NCBI RefSeq assembly: GCF_004355225.1
Contig: NZ_CP037933.1
Span: forward strand, 62,001-126,000
DNA from: Flavobacterium nackdongense
GTDB lineage: Bacteria; Bacteroidota; Bacteroidia; Flavobacteriales; Flavobacteriaceae
Direction of reading: 5' to 3'
Length of the DNA stretch: 64,000 nucleotides
Shown: positions 54,113-61,367 of the stretch, in pieces
How positions within the stretch are numbered: the first letter of the stretch is position 1
How the letters are laid out: each line of letters opens with the position of its first letter
Translations under genes and position numbers: made by a program
Notes under the pieces: generated by a model
Told to the model about the DNA's origin: nothing
Databases searched by the model: none
The model's input: only the letters and a program-made list of their open reading frames with translations

Positions 54113-54670
54113 ATGGACTTAACCAATCAAACCGATATGGAAACATTTAAAGGCTTAAAATTGAAAGACAATAAGGCTTATGAAATCTTGTACAAGTTTT
54201 ATTATCCATCGGTTAGGAACTTTATTTTAAAAAATAATGGCAATGAGGATGATGCCAAAGATATTTTTCAAGAAACAATTATCGTTTTATTAGAAAAAGT
54301 ACCTAAAGATGACTTCAATTTAACTTCTTCTTTAAAAACATTCATCTTCGCTATAAGCAGCAATCTTTGGTTAAAGCGATTAAGAGATTGTAATAAAATG
54401 GTCAAATCAGAAGTTGGGATTTATGAGAAGTACTTAATTGACTACGAAGAAGCCGAAGAGGAAATCCATCAAGCGAATTCCAACAAAGTTGTTTCTCTAT
54501 TTAAGGCTGTAACCAATAAGTGTATCGTACTTTTGAGAGCTATTTTTTATGATGATAAGGATATCGATAGCATCACCAAAGAGTTTGGCTACACCAACAA
54601 ACACAATGCACAAAACCAAAAATACAAGTGTTTAGAGCAGGCTAGAAAAGGAGTTGAAAACCTAAACTAA
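54113..54670 (+). CDS. ECF-type RNA polymerase sigma factor
   Basis: This 185-residue sigma-70 family protein has region 2 (AYEILYKFYYPSVRNFIL, DDAKDIFQETIIVLLEKV, TFIFAISSNLWLKRLRD) and a region 4-like C-terminal helix-turn-helix (DDKDIDSITKEFGYTNKHNA, QNQKYKCLEQAR). No anti-sigma gene follows; instead a transposable element begins 14 bp after the stop. It lies in the accessory island, facing the MBL and thioredoxin-like genes. Confidence 0.85.
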   Translation: MDLTNQTDMETFKGLKLKDNKAYEILYKFYYPSVRNFILKNNGNEDDAKDIFQETIIVLLEKVPKDDFNLTSSLKTFIFAISSNLWLKRLRDCNKMVKSEVGIYEKYLIDYEEAEEEIHQANSNKVVSLFKAVTNKCIVLLRAIFYDDKDIDSITKEFGYTNKHNAQNQKYKCLEQARKGVENLN

Positions 54671-54841
54671 ATACCTAAACTAAACTCGTTGGGTGAAATT
54701 ATTAAATTTTTAGAAATAGTAAAATTGAAACGCATAGAATCATAGAAAAAAGAGTTGGATAGCCCAGTTCTTGGGTTCACATAGCTATGATTTACTAAAA
54801 TCAAGCGAAGCGTCTTAATAAAATTAACCCGTTGGGTGTAA

Positions 54842-55726
54842 TTAAATTGTTTGATTCTTAATATTATTTATTGGTCTATCAAAAATAAATTTATTGATGA
54901 ATTGAACCAATGTTAATGCCGTTATTTTTGCTAAAATCCGTGTTTTAAATCCTTCAAAAGATTTAGCATAATTGTTTCTAATTTTGAACTGGTCACACAA
55001 TTGTGAAAATAATGTTTCAATTCTTTTTCTTGATTTTCTAAAGACATAAGGTTGAGGCGTATAGTCTTTTTGATTTGTTCTTTTTGGCGTTTCCAATTTG
55101 ATATTTACTGTTTGAAATAAATCTAACTGAATTGATTCAGATAAATATCCTCTATCGCCAAGAACCACACAATCAGACATTTGTTCTTTTATATTTTTTA
55201 AAAAATTGACATCGTGAACTTCAGCTTTTGTAATATCTAATGAATGAAAAACACCATTTATTGAACAAACACCGTGAAGTTTATAACCATAAAACCAATT
55301 GTTTTGTGAGGCACAAAATCCTTTAGACGGAGCAGTTTCAAAATCTTTTTTACAGATTTTAATTCTGTTATGACGAGCAAATTTGCATATCTCCAATGGC
55401 ATACTATCAACAATAAAATAATTTTCAAATTCTAAAAAATGAGAAGCAAGTTTTACTCTAACTTCCTCTAAAAAGAAAAATAATTTTCTCCTTCTTTTAT
55501 TGAACTGACTTCGGTCAATTAAGTTAGGAATTTGTTGTTTATTTATCTCTTTAAATAAAGAATTTTCACTGTCAATTGACATAAATTCCGCAGTTAAACT
55601 CAATGCAACTATCTCTAAATCAGACATTTTTTGTTTTCTTCCGACGCCAGACTTAAATTCTAATTCACAATTTAAAGAACTTATAACTTCTAAAACTCTT
55701 AAATATTTTTTTACTATATTTGACAT
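54842..55726 (-). CDS. IS982-family transposase
   Basis: This DDE transposase has the acidic sites in FIVDSMPLEICKFAR (first Asp), VVLGDRGYLSE (second Asp) and a C-terminal RKRIETLFSQL (Glu). Other family motifs are SQFNKRRRKLF and NWFYGYKLHGVCS. I start at ATG 55726 (294 aa), which suits the family size. The open frame continues to ATG 55780, but that part crosses a perfect 12-bp hairpin and is more likely untranslated leader. Confidence 0.9.
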   Translation of the reverse strand: MSNIVKKYLRVLEVISSLNCELEFKSGVGRKQKMSDLEIVALSLTAEFMSIDSENSLFKEINKQQIPNLIDRSQFNKRRRKLFFFLEEVRVKLASHFLEFENYFIVDSMPLEICKFARHNRIKICKKDFETAPSKGFCASQNNWFYGYKLHGVCSINGVFHSLDITKAEVHDVNFLKNIKEQMSDCVVLGDRGYLSESIQLDLFQTVNIKLETPKRTNQKDYTPQPYVFRKSRKRIETLFSQLCDQFKIRNNYAKSFEGFKTRILAKITALTLVQFINKFIFDRPINNIKNQTI

Positions 55727-55749
55727 AAATATTGGTTTGTTTGGCGACT

Positions 55750-55776
55750 TCAAGATACTGAATTTCAGTATCTTGA
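55750..55776 (-). promoter_or_regulatory. Perfect hairpin upstream of the transposase start
   Basis: TCAAGATACTGA - ATT - TCAGTATCTTGA, a 12-bp stem with a 3-base loop, 24 bp before the transposase ATG at 55726. Confidence 0.7.
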
Positions 55777-55909
55777 CCAATATTTATTCAATTTATTTTA
55801 CTTCAAATAATTACACCCAACGGGTTAAAATTAATAAAAAACTATGATTCTATGTGTTTAAAAAAAATTAAATTGAATTACACCCAACGGGTTAAACTAA
55901 GAATTTAAG

Positions 55910-55990
55910 AAAGCGAACTAATTTCAAATAGTTCGCTTTTTTTAGTTGTAATTGGGTGATTAAATGAGGTGTATTGGTATTAACTAGTTA
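55910..55990 (+). repeat. Direct repeat around the MBL gene, copy 1, with terminator
   Basis: The first 34 bp are identical to 56745-56778, and the next about 45 bp are similar. The identical part contains a terminator: AAGCGAACTA (55911-55920) paired with TAGTTCGCTT (55929-55938) then a T run. Confidence 0.85.
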
Positions 55991-56052
55991 AAGTTATTTC
56001 ACACACAATTCAATCCTTATTTAAAATAGTACGAATCATATAACAAAAAAAA

Positions 56053-56766
56053 ATGAAAAAAATTGCAGAAAATGTATTTCAAATACCACTAATGCCGAGA
56101 AATAGTATCAATTGTTATGTAATTGACGATATCCTAATAGATTCAGGTATTAGAAGCTCGGGAAACAAAATTTTAAACGCAATTAAAAACATTGAAATAA
56201 CCAAACATGTGCTGACTCATGCTCATGCTGACCATCAAGGCAGCAGTGATTTTATTTGCAAGACTTTAAACATTCCTCTTTGGACATCTGAACTTGAAAA
56301 GGAGAATGCAGAATCAGGAAAAGTTATTTATGAATACCCGAATAGCAATGGTTTGATAGCAAAGTTTCAACAGAATTATTGGGCAGGTAAAGGCCATAAA
56401 GTATCCCAAGTACTTAAAGAGGGTGACGCTGTTGGAAGTTTCACTGTTGTTAATACTCCCGGGCATTCTAAAGGACATATTTCTTTTTTTAGAGAACGGG
56501 ATAAAGTTTTAATTGTGGGGGATGCTCTTGTAAATATGAATTTAGTGACCACTGCAGTTGGACTTAATCAACCACCAAATTTATTTACTACAGATAAAAA
56601 AATGAACATGGAATCTATAAAAAGAATAGTTGACTTAAAACCAAAAATTCTTTGTTTTGGTCACGGACCGGTTTTGTTTGATAATGGGGAATTAGAGCAA
56701 TTCGTGAGTCTAATGAACAATATACAGCAAACCATAGTCACAGAAAAGCGAACTAATTTCAAATAG
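56053..56766 (+). CDS. MBL-fold metallo-hydrolase
   Basis: This 237-residue protein has the metallo-beta-lactamase fold with HAHADH in LTHAHADHQG near residue 60, NTPGHSKGHI (His), IVGDALV (Asp) and CFGHGPVL (His), giving a full two-metal site. It lacks a signal peptide. Its C-terminal codons and stop are part of the terminator hairpin that is also found upstream of the gene. Confidence 0.9.
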   Translation: MKKIAENVFQIPLMPRNSINCYVIDDILIDSGIRSSGNKILNAIKNIEITKHVLTHAHADHQGSSDFICKTLNIPLWTSELEKENAESGKVIYEYPNSNGLIAKFQQNYWAGKGHKVSQVLKEGDAVGSFTVVNTPGHSKGHISFFRERDKVLIVGDALVNMNLVTTAVGLNQPPNLFTTDKKMNMESIKRIVDLKPKILCFGHGPVLFDNGELEQFVSLMNNIQQTIVTEKRTNFK

Positions 56767-56824
56767 TTCGCTTTTTTTATTTCCAATTGGGTGATAAAAT
56801 GAAGGTATGGGTATTAACTAGTAT
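56745..56824 (+). repeat. Direct repeat around the MBL gene, copy 2, with terminator
   Basis: Same sequence as 55910-55990. The stem AAGCGAACTA (56746-56755) / TAGTTCGCTT (56764-56773) overlaps the last codons of the MBL gene; its stop TAG is at 56764-56766. Confidence 0.85.
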
Positions 56825-56848
56825 AAAAACAATTTAAATAATTAAACA

Positions 56849-57322
56849 ATGAAAAAATTAAGAGTATTTATGGTAGCTTTAGTAGTAGGAACAAGTTTTG
56901 GAAGTATTGCCCAAACGATTCCACATTTGGAAAATCCAAAATTGATTGCAGTAGTAAACAGAGCAAATTGGTGTGCTGTATGTAAGGCAAATGCGGCAAG
57001 ATTTGGGGCGAATATTATGCCGTATGCAGCAAAAGGGGTTAACATTTACTTGAATGACCTTACCAATGAAGCGACAAAAGAAGTTTCTAAAAAAGAATTA
57101 GAAAAAGCCAATGCCTATGTTGCTGTTTCTACAATTCCTAGAAAAGGAATGGGAAAAATGCTTAAAGCCTGTGGATTAACAAGCGACAAAAAACAAACAC
57201 AAGATGTGTCGGGTATTGTCACTTTTATAAATCCTAAAACGCACAAACAAGTAAAACAGTTGAGTATTGCAGAATCTGATGAGGTAATGACAGCAACTAT
57301 TAATTCCCTTTTAATTCAATAA
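56849..57322 (+). CDS. Secreted thioredoxin-like protein
   Basis: This 157-residue protein has a signal peptide (KLRVFMVALVVGTSFGSIAQ) and a WCAVC motif (NRANWCAVCKANAARF), i.e. a CxxC redox pair in a thioredoxin-type context, with a likely cis-Pro region in VAVSTIPRKG. It is presumably an exported thiol oxidoreductase. It heads a small operon with a 26-residue membrane peptide and a 64-residue protein. Confidence 0.75.
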   Translation: MKKLRVFMVALVVGTSFGSIAQTIPHLENPKLIAVVNRANWCAVCKANAARFGANIMPYAAKGVNIYLNDLTNEATKEVSKKELEKANAYVAVSTIPRKGMGKMLKACGLTSDKKQTQDVSGIVTFINPKTHKQVKQLSIAESDEVMTATINSLLIQ

Positions 57323-57324
57323 TT

Positions 57325-57405
57325 ATGAAAAAGAAAACAAAAATGATTCTTACAATTGTGTCTTTTACTATGATGGCAATTTGTACCTACTACTTTTTCG
57401 GATAA
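57325..57405 (+). CDS. 26-residue membrane peptide
   Basis: The ORF starts with ATG 57325, two bases after the thioredoxin-like gene, and encodes a basic N-terminus (MKKKTK) and one hydrophobic helix (MILTIVSFTMMAICTYYFF). It ends 15 bp before the next gene. Position and composition suggest a real small membrane protein, but there is no homology evidence. Confidence 0.5.
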   Translation: MKKKTKMILTIVSFTMMAICTYYFFG

Positions 57406-57420
57406 CAATTAGCAATCAAG

Positions 57421-57615
57421 ATGAAAGAGTCAATTAATATTTGGGGGATTAAAGAATTTGAAGGCGACGGAAAAAGTTGTCCTATGGTACCAAAAAACTT
57501 GCCTTTTCATAAAAAGTTCGTTCTATTTTTCTTTCGCTTCGGTATTTGTCCGGTTTGTGTCACGATGAGCTTGGGATACAATCTCAATAAAGCATTAAGA
57601 AAAATTGCAAACTAA
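57421..57615 (+). CDS. Small cysteine-containing hypothetical protein
   Basis: This 64-residue protein contains CPMVPKNLPF and, in a hydrophobic context, FRFGICPVCVTMSLG with a CxxC pair, and may be membrane-associated. I do not recognise it. As the last gene of the thioredoxin-like operon it could be a redox partner of the secreted thioredoxin-like protein. Confidence 0.6.
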   Translation: MKESINIWGIKEFEGDGKSCPMVPKNLPFHKKFVLFFFRFGICPVCVTMSLGYNLNKALRKIAN

Positions 57616-57640
57616 AAATTAGAAAAACTTGTATTAAATG

Positions 57641-57678
57641 ATGTGCTTGAAATTGACTTTGTCTTCAAGCACATTTTT
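57641..57678 (+). terminator. Terminator of the thioredoxin-like operon
   Basis: ATGTGCTTGAA (57641-57651) and TTCAAGCACAT (57664-57674) form a perfect 11-bp stem, followed by T. Confidence 0.88.
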
Positions 57679-57800
57679 TAATTTTGCCAAACAAAAATAA
57701 ATAGAAATAAACTTTATCATTATAATCAAGATCATGGACGAATAGTTTTTTATAAATGAAGTTCCGAAATATATATAGTTTTGTGATAAGTGCAGGTGAA

Positions 57801-57844
57801 ACTTCGCTTTGCATTCCAGAAAAGGAATACGAAGAATGATTGCT
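57801..57844 (+). pseudogene. Remnant copy of the pabB 3' end
   Basis: 44 bp, 41 identical to 53293-53336, with weaker similarity beyond. It contains an in-frame TGA where pabB has a sense codon (gaatgattgct against gaatgcttgct is a frame-neutral change; the surrounding frame is not open), so it is non-coding. The rest of the 57616-57956 gap holds only the terminator and the tilS promoter box. Confidence 0.75.
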
Positions 57845-57944
57845 AAAACCTAAAACATTGCCGAAATTTTTGCAATATTTACTTTTTTATAATTCTAAAT
57901 TGAGTATAAAAGTGGGTTCTTATCATTTTTTGATATTATATCTT

Positions 57945-57952
57945 TATTTTTG
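57945..57952 (+). promoter_or_regulatory. -7 box directly before tilS
   Basis: TATTTTTG ends 5 nt before the tilS ATG at 57957, so transcription would start at or near the start codon. No -33 TTG at normal distance. Confidence 0.4.
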
Positions 57953-57956
57953 ACCA

Positions 57957-59267
57957 ATGAAAAATGCTCTCCAAAATCATCTCGCTCAAAATTTCCCTTT
58001 TTTAATTGGAAAAAAACTGCTTTTGGCTACCAGTGGTGGTCTAGATAGTATGGTAATGGTCGATTTATTTCGGAATTTGTCTTTCGAAATAGCAATCGCG
58101 CATTGCAATTTTCAACTTCGTGGCTTAGAAAGTTTTGGGGACCAAAATTTTGTTCAAAATTATGCAGAAGCTAATGATGTTACATTATTTTTGACTCAGT
58201 TTGACACCGAGGCTTTCGCCAATGATTATAAACTTTCGACTCAAGTGGCTGCGCGTGAATTGCGTTATAGTTGGTTTTACGAGTTATTGCAAACAGAAAA
58301 TTACGACTACATTCTAACTGCGCATCACGCAGATGATAATTTAGAAACCGTTCTTATCCATCTGATTCGTGGAACGGGTTTGGATGGGTTGACTGGAATT
58401 CCGCCGAAAAATGACAAAGTGATTCGGCCATTATTAGCATTTTCCAGATCGGAAATTGAACAATATGCTAACGATAATACAATTGAATGGCGCGAAGATA
58501 GCAGCAATGCTTCTGATAAATACTTGCGGAATAAAATCAGACATAATTTGGCTCCCATTTTGAAGGATTTGAATCCCGATTTTCTTACTTCTTTTCAGAA
58601 AACACAAACCTATTTGCAAGAAGCTAAAGCTATGGTCGATGACGCTTCGTTTTTGGTGTACCAAGAAGTTGCAAAGGAAAAAGGAACCGACGTTTACTTT
58701 GATTTGAATCAGTTGAGGAAGTTACCCAATTATAAATCCTATTTGTACCATTGGTTCAACGGTTTTGGTTTTTCGGCTTGGGAAGATATTTACGATTTGG
58801 TTGATGCCCAATCGGGTAAGCAAGTTTTTTCGGAGGAATTTAGGTTGTTGAAAAACAGAGATTTTCTCATTTTGAGTCCGATTCCTTCAGGTGACGATGA
58901 AGATGTTTATTTTATTAATAAAAATCAAAAAGAAATTAAAATTCCCTTAAAGTTATCATTTAGCAAGGAATCTGTGATAAGTTTGTTACAAAATACCGCT
59001 ATTTTTGTCGATGAAGATAAGATATGGTATCCATTGGTCTTACGTCGTTGGAAAGAGGGTGATGTTTTTCAGCCCCTGGGAATGGATGGGAAATCTAAAA
59101 AAGTGAGTAAATTTTTCAAAGATGAAAAATTATCCTTGATTGAAAAAGAAAATACGTGGATTTTGTGTTCTGACAATCAAATTGTGTGGATCGTAGGAAA
59201 GCGTCAAGATGAGCGTTTTAAAATTAAAAATACAACCAAAAATATACTTAAAATACAATTGAAATAA
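57957..59267 (+). CDS. tilS: tRNA(Ile)-lysidine synthetase
   Basis: TilS attaches lysine to C34 of tRNA-Ile(CAU), changing its reading to AUA. The 436-residue protein has the PP-loop ATSGGLDSM (residues 25-32), HCNFQLRG, ILTAHHADDNLETVL, HLIRGTGLDGLTGIP and DSSNASDKYLRNKIRHNL, and a C-terminal TilS domain ending in WIVGKRQDERFKI. Its stop overlaps the dsbD start (TAATG). Confidence 0.95.
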   Translation: MKNALQNHLAQNFPFLIGKKLLLATSGGLDSMVMVDLFRNLSFEIAIAHCNFQLRGLESFGDQNFVQNYAEANDVTLFLTQFDTEAFANDYKLSTQVAARELRYSWFYELLQTENYDYILTAHHADDNLETVLIHLIRGTGLDGLTGIPPKNDKVIRPLLAFSRSEIEQYANDNTIEWREDSSNASDKYLRNKIRHNLAPILKDLNPDFLTSFQKTQTYLQEAKAMVDDASFLVYQEVAKEKGTDVYFDLNQLRKLPNYKSYLYHWFNGFGFSAWEDIYDLVDAQSGKQVFSEEFRLLKNRDFLILSPIPSGDDEDVYFINKNQKEIKIPLKLSFSKESVISLLQNTAIFVDEDKIWYPLVLRRWKEGDVFQPLGMDGKSKKVSKFFKDEKLSLIEKENTWILCSDNQIVWIVGKRQDERFKIKNTTKNILKIQLK

Positions 59268-61303
59268 TGAGAAAAATTAGTGTTACATTTTTTGCTTTAC
59301 TCGCATTCGTTTTAGGCAACGCTCAAATACTAGATCCCGTAAAATGGACCACAAAAATTGAAAAGAAATCTGAAACCAATTATATACTGACGTTTAACGG
59401 TATTATCGAAAACGAATGGCATATGTACTCTCAGTTTACTCCTGATGGAGGACCGTTGCCATTGGAAATCACTTTCAAAAATCAAAAAGGGAATTACAAT
59501 TTGATTGGCAAAGCCAAAGAGGGAAAAACCACTACCGCTTACAATGACGTTTTTGAAGTAAATGAAACTTTTTTTGTCAAAAATGCGCAAATACAACAGG
59601 AAATTACTTTAATAAACTCCAATACCAAGACGATAGAAGTTGAATTCAATTATCAGGTTTGCAAACAATCGTGCATTAATATAGAGAAAAAATTCAGTTT
59701 TGTAGTGCACTCAACTGCTAGTTCCTCTTCGCCAGTTGTTTCTTCGGATCCAATAACCAAAACTACCGCCGAGAATGATACAATAAAAGAAGCTTCTTTA
59801 GAGCCCAGTTTGGGTCCCAGTAATTCGATGGTTGCCAAGCCGGAACAGCCGATTTCTTCTGGTAATCAACCGGAATCACAAAAAGGACTTTGGTCAATTT
59901 TCTTGATTGCTTTTTTATCTGGTTTTGCCGCACTACTGACGCCTTGTGTTTTTCCAATGATTCCAATGACGGTAAGTTTTTTTACAAAACAAAGTAAAAC
60001 GAGAGCACAAGGGATTAAAAACGCGATCATTTATGGAATTGCCATAATCTTGATTTATGTTATTTTAGGATTGATTGTGACTTGGATTTTTGGTGCCGAT
60101 GCTTTGAATGCTTTATCGACCAATGTCTGGTTCAATCTTATTTTCTTCCTTTTATTAGTTGTTTTTGCGGTTTCATTTTTGGGTGCATTCGAAATTATGC
60201 TACCCAATTCTTGGGCGAATAAAGTCGATAGCCAAGCCGATAGAGGAGGGATGATTGGGATTTTATTCATGGCGCTAGCATTAGCCATCGTTTCCTTTTC
60301 TTGTACTGGGCCTATCGTTGGAACGCTATTAGTCGAAGCAGCTTCCAAGGGAGGAATTGCTCCGGTAATTGGAATGTTTGGATTTTCGTTGGCACTTGCC
60401 TTACCCTTCATGCTGTTCGCAATGTTTCCAGGTTGGTTGCATTCATTGCCCAAATCGGGCGGATGGCTCAACACGGTCAAAGTGGTTTTAGGATTTCTAG
60501 AATTGGCTTTGGCTTTTAAATTTTTATCCAATGCCGATTTGGTTTTGCAATTGCATTTGTTAGAAAGAGAAGTATTCTTGGCAATTTGGATTGCAATTTT
60601 TGGAACATTGGCACTGTATTTATTCGGAAAAATTTCATTGCCTCACGATAGTCCAATGTCACATATTTCAGTGGGAAGATTGTCTTTGGGCTTAGTGGTT
60701 TTATCCTTCACGATTTATATGATTCCCGGACTTTGGGGAGCACCACTGAAATTAATTAATGCTTTTCCACCACCAATGGAATATAGCGAAAGTCCACTAG
60801 GATTTGGCAGTTCAGGAAATAATCCTGCAGCCACAGTTTTACCAGAGGGAGCTAAATTAGGCCCCCATCAAATTGTAGTTTTCGATGATTATGAGAAAGG
60901 ATTGGCGTATGCCAAAACAGTAAATAAACCTATAATGCTAGATTTTACCGGTTTTGCCTGTGTTAACTGTAGAAAAATGGAAAATAATGTTTGGTCGGAT
61001 GAAAGTGTTTTATCTATTTTGAAAAATGATATCGTTTTAATTTCATTATACGTTGACGACAAACGTGAATTACCCCAAAATGAACACTTTATTTCTAAAA
61101 CTACGGGCTCCGAAATAGAAACAATAGGTGATAAGTGGACCGATTTTATGATTTCAAAATACAAAACGAATACTCAGCCACTGTACGTTTTGACTGATTT
61201 AGAAGGAAACAATTTGAATCAATCTACGCCCACCATTAGTTATGTAAGTGTTGAAGAATATGAAACTTGGTTGAAAACAGGTATTTCTCAGTTCAAAAAA
61301 TAA
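59267..61303 (+). CDS. dsbD: Thiol:disulfide interchange protein DsbD
   Basis: DsbD carries electrons from cytoplasmic thioredoxin to periplasmic thiol proteins. The 678-residue protein has a signal peptide, an N-terminal periplasmic domain with VCKQSCINIE, an eight-helix membrane domain with the redox Cys in TPCVFPMIPM and SFSCTGPIVG, and a C-terminal thioredoxin domain with GFACVNCRKM near residue 563. It could reduce secreted CxxC proteins such as the thioredoxin-like protein encoded 2 kb upstream. Confidence 0.95.
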   Translation: MRKISVTFFALLAFVLGNAQILDPVKWTTKIEKKSETNYILTFNGIIENEWHMYSQFTPDGGPLPLEITFKNQKGNYNLIGKAKEGKTTTAYNDVFEVNETFFVKNAQIQQEITLINSNTKTIEVEFNYQVCKQSCINIEKKFSFVVHSTASSSSPVVSSDPITKTTAENDTIKEASLEPSLGPSNSMVAKPEQPISSGNQPESQKGLWSIFLIAFLSGFAALLTPCVFPMIPMTVSFFTKQSKTRAQGIKNAIIYGIAIILIYVILGLIVTWIFGADALNALSTNVWFNLIFFLLLVVFAVSFLGAFEIMLPNSWANKVDSQADRGGMIGILFMALALAIVSFSCTGPIVGTLLVEAASKGGIAPVIGMFGFSLALALPFMLFAMFPGWLHSLPKSGGWLNTVKVVLGFLELALAFKFLSNADLVLQLHLLEREVFLAIWIAIFGTLALYLFGKISLPHDSPMSHISVGRLSLGLVVLSFTIYMIPGLWGAPLKLINAFPPPMEYSESPLGFGSSGNNPAATVLPEGAKLGPHQIVVFDDYEKGLAYAKTVNKPIMLDFTGFACVNCRKMENNVWSDESVLSILKNDIVLISLYVDDKRELPQNEHFISKTTGSEIETIGDKWTDFMISKYKTNTQPLYVLTDLEGNNLNQSTPTISYVSVEEYETWLKTGISQFKK

Positions 61304-61367
61304 ATTCAAACAAGACTTTAATAGTTTGTTATTCCTATTATTGCAAAATAATTACAACCCTCCATTT

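Larger units (their letters stand above)
54827..55825 (-). mobile_element. IS982-family insertion sequence, 999 bp
   Basis: The ends ACCCGTTGGGTGTAATTA (54827-54844) and its inverse (55808-55825) are perfect 18-bp inverted repeats. The element is bordered by the 8-bp duplication TAAAATTA (54819-54826 and 55826-55833). It carries one transposase gene. Intact structure indicates recent insertion. Confidence 0.92.
54676..55900. mobile_element. MITE (about 200 bp) interrupted by an IS982-family element
   Basis: The outer element runs from ACTCGTTGGGTG (54684) to CACCCAACGGGT (ending 55892) and is flanked by the 8-bp target duplication TAAACTAA (54676-54683 and 55893-55900). Without the inner IS it is about 202 bp with no coding capacity. 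Its ends are nearly the same as those of the inner IS, and both halves also contain catagaatcatag in inverted order. It therefore looks like a non-autonomous relative of the IS. Confidence 0.8.

Noticed and set aside
54671..54841. Anti-sigma factor gene after the ECF-type sigma factor
   Set aside because: The stretch holds MITE sequence and no ORF with a membrane segment.
55910..56824. Integron attC sites around the MBL gene
   Set aside because: The repeats are terminator-like and lack the GTTRRRY/RYYYAAC core pairs; no integrase gene is in the window.
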